DNA from: Cornus controversa
Taxonomy: Eukaryota; Streptophyta; Magnoliopsida; Cornales; Cornaceae
Direction: 5' to 3'
NCBI GenBank assembly: GCA_026545225.1
Contig: CM048849.1
Span: 15,383,541 to 15,447,540, forward strand
Length of the DNA: 64,000 nt
In this document: one piece after another, positions 46,182-57,349 of the stretch
Numbering within the stretch: position 1 is the first letter of the stretch
Layout of the letters: each line of letters begins with the position of its first letter
Made by a program: the position numbers and the translations under genes
The notes under the pieces: model-generated
Told to the model about the DNA's origin: nothing
Seen by the model: the letters and a program-made list of their open reading frames with translations, nothing else
Databases searched by the model: none

Positions 46182-46457
46182 GGTTTTAAGTACATAAAAC
46201 ACCCTTCTACTATAGATATAGTGCATACAACTCCTCTCACATAAAAAAAAAAAAAAAAAAGAAAGAAAACACCCCTCTAGTATAAAATGTGCGTTTAAGG
46301 GCCTGCGGTTAGTTTGTCGTTACTAGAGGTGTAAAATGACAAAAATTTCCCAATTCTTTATCAATTACAAAAAAATAAAAATAAAAATGGAAGGACAAAC
46401 CAAAGTAACAATATGCACGATATCAATACCATAGGGGTGTTTTTTGCACTTAACCCC
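46182..46457. mobile_element. Small TIR element nested in the foldback element
   Basis: The left end GGTTTTAAGTACATAAAACA and the right end (minus strand) GGGGTTAAGTGCAAAAAACA are inverted partners, and resemble the ends of 19182-20091. Flanks ATAAAAAAA (46173-46181) and ATAAAAAAG (46458-46466) match 8 of 9. Confidence 0.65.
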
Positions 46458-46461
46458 ATAA

Positions 46462-46568
46462 AAAAGTAAAAAGTCAATAGAATTTTATTTAAGAATTTTA
46501 TCTAACTATTTTTTTATTTTGAAACAAATTTTAAATAAAATTCTATTGGCCTTTTACTTTTTTTATGT
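46462..46568. repeat. Hairpin-forming inverted repeat
   Basis: AAAAGTAAAAAGTCAATAGA with AATTTTATTTAA on the left is mirrored by TTAAATAAAATTCTATTGGC with CTTTTACTTTTTT on the right, giving a stem of about 40 bp with a short AT-rich loop. Confidence 0.7.
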
Positions 46569-46819
46569 TTCTAAAGTTATTATTTAAGAATTTTATCCAA
46601 CTATTTTTTATTTTTTAAATTTTTAAAAAACACTATTTTTATAGAGAAAAGAGCATAATGGTCATAATAAATGGTATATATGTCATTCTAGTTCTGTCAA
46701 GAGGTTAACATCCAACTTTTGCAAGATGAGGAGTCAACTTGTTTCAAAAAATAGTTCAGGAAGGATTTTGCACATATGAAAAAGTTCAGAATTCTTTTTT
46801 GCATTTTTGTCTTTTACTA

Positions 46820-47685
46820 ATTCCATAGTTGCAATCACAATATGGCCATCCATGTGAAATAAAAAGGGTAAGACTCAGTTTATTGTTTAGTTCAAAGAAA
46901 GCTCCCAACTCTAAGCTACAATTATGCAACCAATGCTCATTGTCTTCACCATTCATTAAAAGAGCACTGATACAATTCTTAAATAAAACGGGGTTGGGTT
47001 GTGCTCCACAAGTTCTGATTAGAGTTGGTGGTGGTAACTGGTAGGTGAGGTCAATGCATATGCATTTCTCCCGAAGCAAACAAAATTTGGGAACACAATT
47101 CTTACCCTTTTAGTGAAAGAATATGGGATCTTCACCTGTGGGCTTGTCTCTTTCCTTTCTGGGCTCAACTAGTCATCTTTCAATTCTAGAGTTAGGATCA
47201 ATAATCATTTTTAGCGGCCCACTTGTGTTATAAGGTGCTCCACCCAAATGACTTGTTATTTCATGAAGCTGTTAATTTTGGCCACACTCGTATGTAGATC
47301 ACATAAATAACACGTGACACTGTCACCAATCACCATGGCTAGCTTTCTGGCAAGTCGTGGCTCACTCCGGAGAACAACAATCATTGGTGTGGGGCTTGTC
47401 ACATGGCAGGCCTTACACGTGACTCGTCACATTTGGCAAGTGCGACCGAAGGACATGATATAAAGAAATAACAATAGTTTGATGAACCTTTTTTTCCCAC
47501 CTTAATCCAAAAGTAAACAATTTTTTTGGATACTACAAAATCATCTAAGACATTCCGATCAATGACTTTAACGTTGAAGATTTAGTAAGTTTATTAGTTT
47601 CTAATTTTTTTAAAATTCTTAATTTTAATTTAGATTCTGACTAATTTTATTGTTTATTTTTTTAAGATCTAAACAACTAAAGCAT
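46820..47685. other. No gene seen
   Basis: Short ORFs on both strands at 46786-47079 have no domain. The remainder is AT-rich, with an ACACGTGAC repeat at 47311-47320 and 47415-47424. Confidence 0.5.
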
Positions 47686-47689
47686 TATA

Positions 47690-48345
47690 TAAAAACACAA
47701 GAAGGTGTTGATTTTATGTTGGATCACTATTGGAATATTATTTGAAATTCAGCAAAATGGCATAACCATTGAAAAGCTCAACAAGAGAAATAAAAGTCAA
47801 ATCAACAAATAAGGAAGAGAGGCGTTGTCGATCTCGATATTAATGAGCTTGAAAATTGCTTCGAATCGGTTTCAGCAACACCAGATTCATTCTAGAACAA
47901 TCCATCAACTCCTTGAGTATCAACTCCAGCTTCGATAAACCTTGATAATGACAACTCACCGGCTGAAGTTGAAGGTTTGCATGATTTACCACAACCCCTT
48001 GGATGAAAAGCAACAAAGAAGGGTAACAACAAAAATAAAACTGTTCTGCAAATGCAAAACTTATTTGAGACGGAATTTCAAGATTTTAAAGAATAGGACC
48101 GCATGGTAAACAAAACAGGACTCGAAGGAGAGCGAGTGCGAGAATGGACTAAACAACTAGAGATACAATTGAAAGAAATAATGACTAAATATGTAAATGA
48201 ATGAGCTTAAGTGGAGTTTGAAAGAGATATGATATGTCAACATCCAAATAAGGCTCCAACAAAAGAAGCAAAAGCATGGATCATTGCACATCAAATGGCA
48301 ATCTTGAATAAATTCAATCAAGGAGATGGTCATATGTAATTTTTT
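47690..48345 (+). pseudogene. Transposon-associated ORF remnant (NAM-associated-like)
   Basis: One reading gives QEGVDFMLDHYWNII, later ENCFESVSATPDSF, then KATKKGNNKNKTVLQMQNLF, VREWTKQLEIQLKEIM and AWIIAHQMAILNKFN, broken by several stops. A Lys-rich 'RP.G.KA.K' centre followed by charged helical sequence is the layout of the Myb/NAM-associated second protein of plant Harbinger-like transposons and of the related 'glutathione transferase T3-like' fragments. The assignment is tentative. Confidence 0.35.
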
Positions 48346-48349
48346 TTTT

Positions 48350-49260
48350 TTGATTTTTTGCTTTTTTGTGAAAAAAATATGTAATGTCTTTTTATTTTAT
48401 TTATTTATTTATCAGAAAATATGTAATGTATTTTTATTTATTTTCTTTAAATTTGTCAACAAATATATGAGAAACAAACAATTAAAAAAAAATAAGTTTT
48501 AATTTTTTTTACTAATTTTAAAAAAAAAATGGTCATCCCAGCCAGTACTATACCAGTAGGCTAGGCTAGCCACTTTAAATAGCTAGCGATGTCAGCCCAG
48601 GCTGACATGGCTCTCCATTCAACAAAAGTACTTGGTCATTCAAGTGAATAGCCACCACACTGGATGGCCTAAGTCAAACACAATGACCTAATGGACTTGG
48701 TGGTTAACGGAATTATTAGGTCCAACCCAAGTTCCACGTGGCGTGTTCGGTCAGTTCCATGTGGCCAAATATGGTATTTGAGTGTTAGAACCAAAATAGG
48801 TGGTTAACATGTTTAATTTTTTTTAATTAACCTTAGCAAAAAAATCCACTCACGGATGTTGCTCCTCCTATGTGAACTTGAATCATTCACCTTTTAATGC
48901 TACAACCTTTGGTATCTCTCCTCCCTATTGGAGGCATTTGTAGAAGTTTGTGATTAATCTAACCAAAATGAAAAAACACAAGACAATGAAACCGCTAATG
49001 AAAATCCTAATTCAAGCTTTCTTTCTAAAACCCTAGAGTTTAAAGGGTTGACCATATTAGATTATGAATTGACTCACACAAATATGGAGTAAAAATCCTC
49101 TCTATTGAGAAAATTCTCGCAATTCCTTCAGTGGCGACATTCTTAACTATCAGTGGTAACTGATGCTACTAAAATGAGTGTCACCCAATGTCATCCATTT
49201 TAGTAATGTGAGTTACTAGTAATTAGTGTCATTCATTGTAGTAACGTGAGTTACCACTAA
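48350..49260. other. No gene seen
   Basis: AT-rich sequence and a GC-richer stretch (48541-48760) with GCTAGCC and GTCAGCCCAGGCTGACATGG, a small inverted repeat. Near 49145-49260 GTGTCACCCAATGTCATCC and GTGAGTTAC phrases are repeated directly. Confidence 0.45.
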
Positions 49261-50091
49261 TGTTATGTTTGGTACGTGAGAATGAAATGGAATGCAGGTG
49301 GGAATAATCATTCTCATTTTAAATAAAACTTTCCAAAATACCCCTCCTAGTGACAAATAAATTAAACCAACAAATGTGTGATGCTGGTGGTGGAAGGTGG
49401 CAATGTGGAGGTGGTGGCAATGGAGTTAGTGCGACGCTGTGGTGGTGGAGAAAGGTGGCGATGTGGAGGTGGTGAAGTGGTGGCGGTGGGGGTTGGCGGC
49501 GACAGTGTGGTGGTGGAGGAAGGTGGCAATGTGGAGGTGGTGGAGTGGTGTGGTGGGGGGTGGCAGTGGAGGTGGCGGCGACGGTGTGGTTGTGGAGGAA
49601 GGTGGCGGTGTGGAGGTGGTGGAGTGGTGTGGTGGGGGTGGCGGTGGAGGTGGAGGTGGAGGTGGAGGTGGTGGTATGGTGGTAGAGGAAGGTGGCAACG
49701 TGGAGGTGGTGTGGTGGGGGTGGCAATGGAGGTGGTGGTGGCGATGGCGATGAAGGTGGTGGCAATGTGATGCGATGTGGCGGCGATGGTGGTGGTGGAG
49801 GAAGATGGCAATGTGGAGGTGGTGGGGGTGGTGGTGGAGGCAGGGGTGGTAGTGGTGGCAGAGTCGGTGGCGGTGGTAGAGCCAGTGTGGTGGTGGAGGT
49901 AAATGCTTTTTTTGATAATATGAATATTTTTTTAATCTTATTGGGAATGAATTTCCATTCCATAGTTTTAACTATGGAAGGGATTTTCATTCTAAGGGAA
50001 TGACCATTCAAACCTTAAAATTTATATCAAATAAATAAATGGTTGGAATATGCATTCCATTCCATTCTATTCCTACATACTAAACATAACA
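49261..50091. mobile_element. Harbinger-like MITE carrying a GGTGG-rich minisatellite
   Basis: The left end TGTTATGTTTGGTACGTGAG and the right end (minus strand) TGTTATGTTTAGTATGTAGG are inverted partners. TAA direct repeats flank it (49258-49260 and 50092-50094). The interior, 49378-49900, is an array of GTGGTGG, GGTGGCAATGTGGAGGTGG and GGTGGAG units, extremely G-rich on the plus strand. The long Pro/His- or Gly-rich ORFs over it on both strands come from the repeat and are not genes. Confidence 0.85.
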
Positions 50092-50446
50092 TAATGATAA
50101 TGAATGTGGTCACTGGAGGGACTCTCACTTTAGAAGGATTTTGGTCCCCTAAATATGAATGACGAGAACTTGCCACTTGATGGTGGCAGAAAGTTATCAT
50201 GAGGCAGCGTCTCCAGATTGCTCTAGGTGCGAGTGTCTTGCTTCGTTTCGTAATCACAAGTTGTGAACAAAAAGACTTGGACCCCATTTGGGGGAGCTTC
50301 CTAATATCAAAAGGACTTCATTGATGAGGGCTTCATAAAAGGAATTTTGTTAGAAGGAATTCAAGAGAAAAAAGATGGTTGGCGAGTGTATCTTTTAAAT
50401 TATATTTCTTTACAATATAATCCCTTAGCAAATCTTAGAAAAGCAT

Positions 50447-50745
50447 GAATTTCACAATGGAGGTTGAGATGATGGTAGTGGAAATTAGTAGTGGAGGTGA
50501 TTGTGGAGATAGTGGTGGTGGCGGCAACGGTGGTGGTGGTAGTGGTAGTGGTGGTGAAAGGCGACGACAGCGGTGGCGATGGCGATGGCAATGGAAGGTG
50601 GTGGTGGAGGTGGAGGTGGAGGTAAGGTGGTGGCAGTGGAGGTAGCGATGGCGGCGACAGAGTCGGTGCTGGAGGTAACTATGATGGTGGTGGTGGTAGA
50701 GGTGGCGGTAATAGCGGTGGTCGACGGCGGCGGTGGTAGAGAAAC
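50447..50745. repeat. Second G-rich GGTGG/GGCGG array
   Basis: GGTGGTGGTAGTGGTAGTGG, GGCGATGGCGATGGCAATGG and GGTGGAGGTGGAGG units. It is similar in composition and phase to the array inside the MITE at 49378-49900 but outside its TIRs, about 550 bp away. No gene. Confidence 0.85.
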
Positions 50746-51289
50746 GAATGACTAAAAGAGAATATCACACAATATTATTAATGTCACGCCCCGAAATTTG
50801 GACCGCTGGGACTTCCCCGGACCGACCCTGAATCTCGGGTGTGAACCCATTCAATCAACCCCATGATTTATCTCAAGCACACTCATGTGATAGTATCCAT
50901 TTCCGGTACCATGCCATAACGCCCCGATTTCTCCACTTCCGAAAAATCAGAGGTTAACTGTCCATTAAACCCAGTGAACCCTCATTACACTCATTTACAG
51001 CGGAAGCTTAACTTAATTCTTACATATAATTGCATACAACTCCATCCTAACCAACCCCCATGGGCCCTATATCGAATCACACACCTTAGTGGAAATTTTC
51101 TTGCCCACACCTTTGAGAATCCCTCACTTTCAAGCCTCAAAACTTATTGTGTTTGGAATCTGAAACTGAAGCCTACACCATTGGATAGAGGATCCAAAAA
51201 TACTCAATTTAAAAAAAAACCACACTCAATTCCGATCTAAAACGAAGAAATTACGTCGAAATGAAGTTTTGAAAAATACTGTGAATAGT

Positions 51290-51545
51290 AATTTCGATTG
51301 ATCGAAAATGGGACTTCGATTGATCGAAATAAAATCTCGATTGATCGAAATTCTTGCGAAATTTTCACCCTCTCGGGACCCCAGACCTGTAATATTTCGA
51401 TTGATCGAAATGGGGGTTTCGATTAATCGAAATTCCCCCTGTCTGGACCCTAAAAATCATCATAAATCATCACCCCTTAGCACGATCGAAATGGGGGCTT
51501 CAATTGTGCGAAATGGGCATTTCGCACGATCGAAATGCTCCCCAC
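51290..51545. repeat. Array of TCGATTGATCGA palindromes in the solo LTR
   Basis: Motifs at about 51292, 51313 and 51335, then 51395 and 51417, then 51482, 51500 and 51520. The first five centre on CGATTGATCG or CGATTAATCG (ATTTCGATTAATCGAAAT is a perfect 17-18 bp palindrome near 51415); the last three change to a CACGATCGAAATG/CAATTGTGCGAAATG type. Clusters are spaced by about 60-65 bp. Confidence 0.85.
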
Positions 51546-52440
51546 GGGGCCTCCAACAACCCTATACATGGTCCATATGAAGCCCAATCAACATCCTATC
51601 ATCCTAAAACCCCTCATACATGGTCTATAACATAAATGAAAGATTCCAACACCAATTACAAATGATATAACATCACACACACACACACACCAACATATGC
51701 GTTTAAATCTCAAATCTTCCATAATCATAGAAATTTCCTAGGTTCACAATACACCTAAAACTCAAGTGTATAAACCATCCTTGATTCCCAAAATTCATTT
51801 CCATAACACCATACATATAAGAAATCAAATAGTCCTTTAAACATACATTCATCAAGTCTCAAATGACGGAAATCATTATACATGTATTTCTCAAAAGTAT
51901 CCTTCCTACAAGTGTGGCATTTACATTTGGAATTCATGAACAAAAGAAGATACAAATGTAAAGGCAACACTACAACTATGATCAACATGCCATAAGCCGG
52001 CATGGACATTTATCTACATCCCAAAAGATCAAAAATCCAAAAAGAGAACCCAATAAGATCCATTGAGTAAATCATTCTTCATCCTCCATCGGCGCCTTAT
52101 CTGAAAAAGTTTATATAAATAGGGGGGTGAACAACACTGCGGCTCAGTAGGAATGATCCACCCAACCCCACTCTAACTCAGGCGGCCATGCATTGATGCA
52201 TATGAAATCCCTACATGTCTACATGACAAGTGACATGCTTTTAACCCATAAACAAACACGTTTTTCAAATCATGTGTGATGCTTCACATCTCAATGCATT
52301 TACATATATATATATATATATATCCAATTGAGCAAGCTACAATATATATATATAACTCACGCCATATAAATCCAAAAATCACTTCAATGGGAACTAGCTT
52401 ATCACTCCATCCATAGTAAGGGTTTTTTTGGCACCCAAAC

Positions 52441-52604
52441 TGTAAGGACCGGTTTATTTTTGGCCGGTTCCGAACAAATTTTGGACCGGATTTCTTTTTT
52501 TTTTCGAATTAATTAATTTTGGAAAAGTGTGGATATATATATATATATATATATAAAGATGGAGAGAGAGTTTCATATGTGGAATTATGGTATGTGTGGA
52601 GGAT

Positions 52605-52648
<44 letters not shown>

Positions 52649-55600
52649 AGATGTATATATATATATATTAGATCAATATATTTATATTTAATTATAAATA
52701 TATGTGGATGGGCAAGTGTAATTATATACATATATGTATATATATATGTATGAGGAATAATATGCATATGTATCACATTATGTATATGTATGTGTATTGA
52801 AAATATGTAGTATTATGTATATGTGTTATATACATATATATATAATAATAACATGTGGGTTAGGTGTATATATATATAATATGCATATATGTATGTGGAC
52901 AAGAGTGACTTGGGGGAAATATGTGGACCAAAAGAGAGGAGATAAAGTAGGAGAAAAGAAAGAAGATAAGATTGAAAGGAGAGAAGGCAGGTGGGTTGTC
53001 GGCTGAGAAGAGAAGAGTGGTTCGGCTGAGAGGAAAAAGAAAGAGAAAAGAAAAAGAAAAAGAGAAGAAGAGAGAGAAGCCGAGGAGAAGAAGAAGAAGA
53101 AGAAGAGAAACCGAGAGCTTGAGAGAGAGAAATAGACGAAAGTTTAGAGAGAGAGAGAAGGTTTCTAGAGAGAAACCGAGAGGAGGAAGGTGGAGCTCCA
53201 ATGGAGGTTCGGCAGCCATGGGAGCTGGGTGTTTTGACGACAGTGCAAGGTGGGTTTCGGCGGGTGAAATGAGGGTGACGATGAAACTTGAGGTGTGTAC
53301 GGTGGCTGGTTCTTGGTGGACTTGCTAACGACTGAAGGTGGTCCGATCATAGAGGCCCGGTTGGTCGTATGGACTGTTTTGGGTCCTCTTCCGGTGGGGT
53401 TGGCTCGGCTGAAGGTGCTGGTCGGTGGCAGCTTCGGCGGGCTGAGGTGTGGTGGAATATGGTGGTCTCGGGCTTGAAGGAGACTCGGCTGGTGGCTGGG
53501 TTGAGCTCACGGTTGGGTGTTTGGCTGTGGCCTCTTTATTGGGTCTTCGGCTGATGGCATTTGATTTGGTGGCCTTGGGTGAAGGCTGTTCCAGCCATGG
53601 TTGGTGGTGCTCGGCTGGTTTAGTTGAAGTGGTGGTTGGGTATGGTATCTATGATGATAGTTGTGCTAAAGTGAATGGCCATTGCAGATTGATTTTGGCT
53701 GGTTTGTGGCTGGATTTTCACAGTTGGTTACGGCTGCCGTGGAGATTGGTGTTCATGGTAATGGCAGCACCAATGGTGGAGCTTAGTGAAGGTGAAGGTT
53801 GGGCAGTTGGTTGGTGAAGGCTTGGGTTCTCACGGCTGAGTTTTGGGTAGTGATATATATATATAAACACACATGTATGTACAGATGATGATGACTCAAT
53901 ATTTGAAAAGAAGATGGGCCGAGCTTAGTGTTGGGTTGGCTTAAAAATGGTGGCTATTGTGAGCTGGTCGTGTGGGCTGGTAGCTTGTGTTGGTTGGTCC
54001 GGCAGTGGATGGTGGTGAAAATGGGTTTAGTCTAATAAATTAGATTGGATTTGAATTAATGACGGGCTGAACTTGGCATTGGAACTGGGCTTGGGGATTA
54101 GACCTCAGAATTGATTGGGTTTGTTTTATGGTTGAGCTAGACAATTATTTTGGAATCATTATGGGTGGTGTTTGGCTTGAGACTTGAATTTAAATTCGAC
54201 TTTCCTTGGACTTAAGATACGCAAGGACGTGTAACACCATTCCGGCATAGCAATGGATGGTGATCATTTCAACTTTTGTGAAATTGGAGATTTTTGGAGT
54301 TCTCACTCCAAATTGAGGTAGGGGGTGTGCGTTGTATTTTTCATTCCAAGTTTAATTTCATGTTAATGACATAAAGTAGATGTTTTTACATTGTTTATGA
54401 TCAAACAAAATTTGGAATATAATCTTTGATTTAAATTGATGTATGATTTAAATTGCATGAATTGTTGTTTATACCTTATGTGACATGTAACGCATATATG
54501 GACCTTTTGGTTAAAAATTGTGTTTTACAGGAAGATGAATGAGTTTCTTTTGCTTTGAAAAGATTGCTCTATGTGTTAAAATGCATGAATTGATTATATA
54601 TGCAAAATGGTATATGTATGGCATGTGTAGAATTTTGGAGAAAATGACGAAAACCGAGTTTTGGGAAATGAGCTTGTTCTTTTGGCATTGTGAATTGTCG
54701 AATAGCATGCTAGAATGGATATAGGGCATGTATTGAGTGCAATGCATCCAATGTGCGAATGTATATGCAGAAATGTGAAGTATTTTTGTGCTTGTGATGA
54801 ATACTCGGGGATGACTCATAGAAAATAGAAGAGGAAAACATCCTCTTTGGGGTTGAAAGTCCTCTACCTTGCGCAAGTGGGTGGTGATCGGACGGGTTAG
54901 TAGCCCGAAATAGCCAAAGGGTTTTATGATGTGGGACTACGGTACATATCATGTGTGTGGTGTGCGTGTGAGTTCAATTCCGAGTATAGTGTGATTTTTG
55001 TGTTGAATTATGTGACGTGATGTGACTTATGTGAAGTAAGTGAATTTGTTGATAAATTCGTATGTATCATATGTTATAGATATGATGGATTATGAAATGA
55101 AGTATGTTGTAAAATTATGTGGTTGTCTAGTTACATTTGATGCATATGCCATGATTTGAAAAAAATGAGTAGAAATGTGAGTTTTATGATGATTCCATTA
55201 AACTTGTGTTTAGATCCCATTTGGTCATATGTTATAGATATGATGAGACGGTGCATTATTGCATATTTAGATTTAGAATTTTGTGGTAGTCAAGGATCTT
55301 GATATATATGCCATGTGAAGTGAAAGTTTCGATCTTTGGACTAGAAGGCTAGGAAGCATGACACGTAGTAAGCGGTGTGTGTTGATTTGTGTTTATGCAC
55401 TGATATGAGATATGAATTTGGACGGATTGCACAACGTATTACCTTGAGCCCGTTGAAAATTGCTCATCCCCCTACACTAACACTTTCAGGGCATGACAAG
55501 GAGATGGTTGGTGGTGTGAAATCGTCAGTTGGACTTAGAGTTAGAAGGAATTCTTATTTTTAATCTTTTATGTTATGCGCGTCCAAGATGTGGACATGAT

Positions 55601-55965
55601 GCGCTTAGACATGTATACAGGAACTTCCATTTTGAGATGTTGTATATGGACATTGTGACTTTAATGTTGCTTTGTAGATTAGAATGATTATGTATGTTGT
55701 AGAAATGCTGGGGGGACACGTGCCCAGAAGTGTCCATTTTTATTGTTAGATATAAATGCTGGGGGGGACACGAGCCCAGAAGTGTCCATTTGAATTGAAA
55801 GCAGGTATAACACGCCAGGATCTGATTATTTAGAATAGGTCATGCCCAATTTTCGTAAAAATAATAGGAAATTGAGATTGTATGATCAGGTGGTGGTTAT
55901 AGCGTGAGGGTGACCTCACGGAGTTCACACCTCGGTTTCCGGGCGACGGGAATCGGGGCGTGACA
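52441..55965 (+). mobile_element. Nested 3525-bp solo LTR with perfect 5-bp TSD
   Basis: It starts TGTAAGGACCGG and ends GAATCGGGGCGTGACA. CAAAC flanks it on both sides (52436-52440 and 55966-55970). There is no primer site, gag or pol inside and no terminal repeat pair, so it is a solo LTR. Features inside: (TA)n runs at 52535-52646, a purine GA-rich tract at 52925-53180, a GC-rich TGGTGG/CGGCTG-rich part at 53200-53820 whose ORFs look accidental, a CAAATTGAGGTAGGGGGTG donor-like site at 54308, and two copies of an ATGCTGGGGGGGACACG unit (about 55707 and 55753). It is about as long as the whole of many small retroelements. Confidence 0.85.
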
Positions 55966-57349
55966 CAAACTCTGTTTACGCTTTATCGGGTTGCTAACCC
56001 GAAGGGAGCGCCTCCTCTTGGCCAAGTTTTGGGTCTTTCACCCTAGGCACCATTCCCTCACCTTAATTCTCAATGTTGTCACGTCCCAGAAACTCGCTTT
56101 TTATATAGTGCACATAATCACATCAATGCACATATTCACCACCATGAATGCATTTTTTGTCAAATCAATGCATTTTCCTTTCACCTCAAGATTGTCACAA
56201 TGTCATCACACATATCATGAAAATCATCATGCTTATGCATTTCACAAGAAAAATCATATCTTTCATGCACAAGTCTATAAAAACTCACATTTTTCATGTT
56301 TTCGCCAAATGAACACATTTTCCATCAAGAACATTCATAGTCTAATTTGCACATCCACAACATATATAAGTTCTAACCAACATGCTAGACATTTATACAT
56401 GCATAATCACATTGGTATACATATATACACATATATATAATCTTAAACTCAAGAAATTCCAATCTATCTTTCATGTCACAAGTATGTGACCTATAAAATC
56501 AAAGTAAAGATGAGTCTAGCACCCCTACCTCAAATTTCCAAACTTTGAATCCAACTTTGAGAAATCCCAACTTTCTCAATTTCATGAAACGGAGACTTTG
56601 ATCGGTTCAAACCGATGCCCTTGATATCCCCTACACACTTTCCTTCTTCAAGATCTTCCAAATCACACCTTAAGGCCCTCAAACTCTAGAGAGAAGGGAG
56701 AGAGATGAAGTGATAGCTTTAGAGAGAGAGAGAGATCCGTAAAAATGAAAATCTCTGACTTCTCAAATATTTATCTCAACTCTAGGGGCACGAAATGACC
56801 ATTTTACCCTTGGCCACTTAATGTACCTTCCCGAGCTCGGAATTAATTCCCGAAAACTCCGTTGGACTCGAAATCACTTCCTTAACACTCTAAACATTTC
56901 GTTTAGTCCATAATCAAAAATAAAATTTCCCAGAATTTTTCCGAAATTCCCGGACTCACTTAACCTAATCCCGGGCCCCCGTTGACCAAAAAGTCAAATT
57001 TTTTTAAAAGTCCCCAAAACTTTCCAAAACCATATTCTAACCTTTTAAACATGTTCCCCGTATTCAAAACATGTTAAATATCATTTAAAATGCGTCTAAA
57101 GCAATAAATGACAAAAATCGAAAAATCGGCCAAGATTGGACACGGTCTCTACAGTTAATATATAGAAAATACAAAAATAAATTAATAAAATAACAAATTT
57201 AATAGAAAAGCAACTTTGAATTTCTAAAAGAAAATTCTAAAAATAATTTTTTTTTACTATTCTTTCTCTTGAACGAGATTCCAAACATTCGTGTAACCAA
57301 AAGTTACAATTTTTTTTTTTTTTAAAAGGACTTTTAATACATCCACTTT

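Larger units (their letters stand above)
45974..46816. mobile_element. Long inverted-repeat element (foldback type)
   Basis: The left arm 45974-46175 and right arm about 46580-46816 are inverted copies. GCAAAAGTGTAAAAG pairs with the end CTTTTACTAATTCC region. AAATGTGCAAA, CTCATCTTACAAAAATT, CCATTATGCCATTTTCC and AATAGTTAGATAAAATT all find inverted partners on the right. The middle contains another element (46182-46457) and a second hairpin (46462-46568). No coding capacity. Confidence 0.75.
50782..57153 (-). mobile_element. Solo LTR of a gypsy-like element, split by a nested LTR
   Basis: On the minus strand it runs from TGTAGAGACCGTGTCC (57153) to TTTCGGGGCGTGACA (50782), with TG..CA ends. 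Without the insertion at 52441-55970 its length is about 2842 bp. Flanks are ATTAA (50777-50781) and GTTAA (57154-57158), a 4-of-5 TSD match. It shares with the 1297 LTR the U3 start, a CT-rich leader, GAGGTAGGGGTGC, the TACTGAGCCG...CACCCCC block, CAGATAAGGC, CATGCCGGCTTATGGCATG and AAATCGGGGCGTTA. I see no internal region, so it is a solo LTR. An inner TGTCACGTCC at 56077 looks like an LTR end but homology runs across it. Confidence 0.75.

Noticed and set aside
49319-50011. Long Pro/His-rich (minus) and Gly/Val-rich (plus) ORFs
   Set aside because: They are open in several frames because the DNA is a GGTGG minisatellite inside a MITE; there is no domain or gene context.
52860-53817. Arg/Lys/Glu-rich and Trp/Gly-rich ORFs
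   Set aside because: They lie in GA-rich and GC-rich tracts of a solo LTR, overlap on both strands and show no domain.
56077-57153. Separate 1077-bp LTR starting at TGTCACGTCCC
   Set aside because: Flanks (AATGT and GTTAA) do not match, and homology to the 1297 LTR continues across 56077 and resumes beyond the nested insertion, so it is part of the larger solo LTR.
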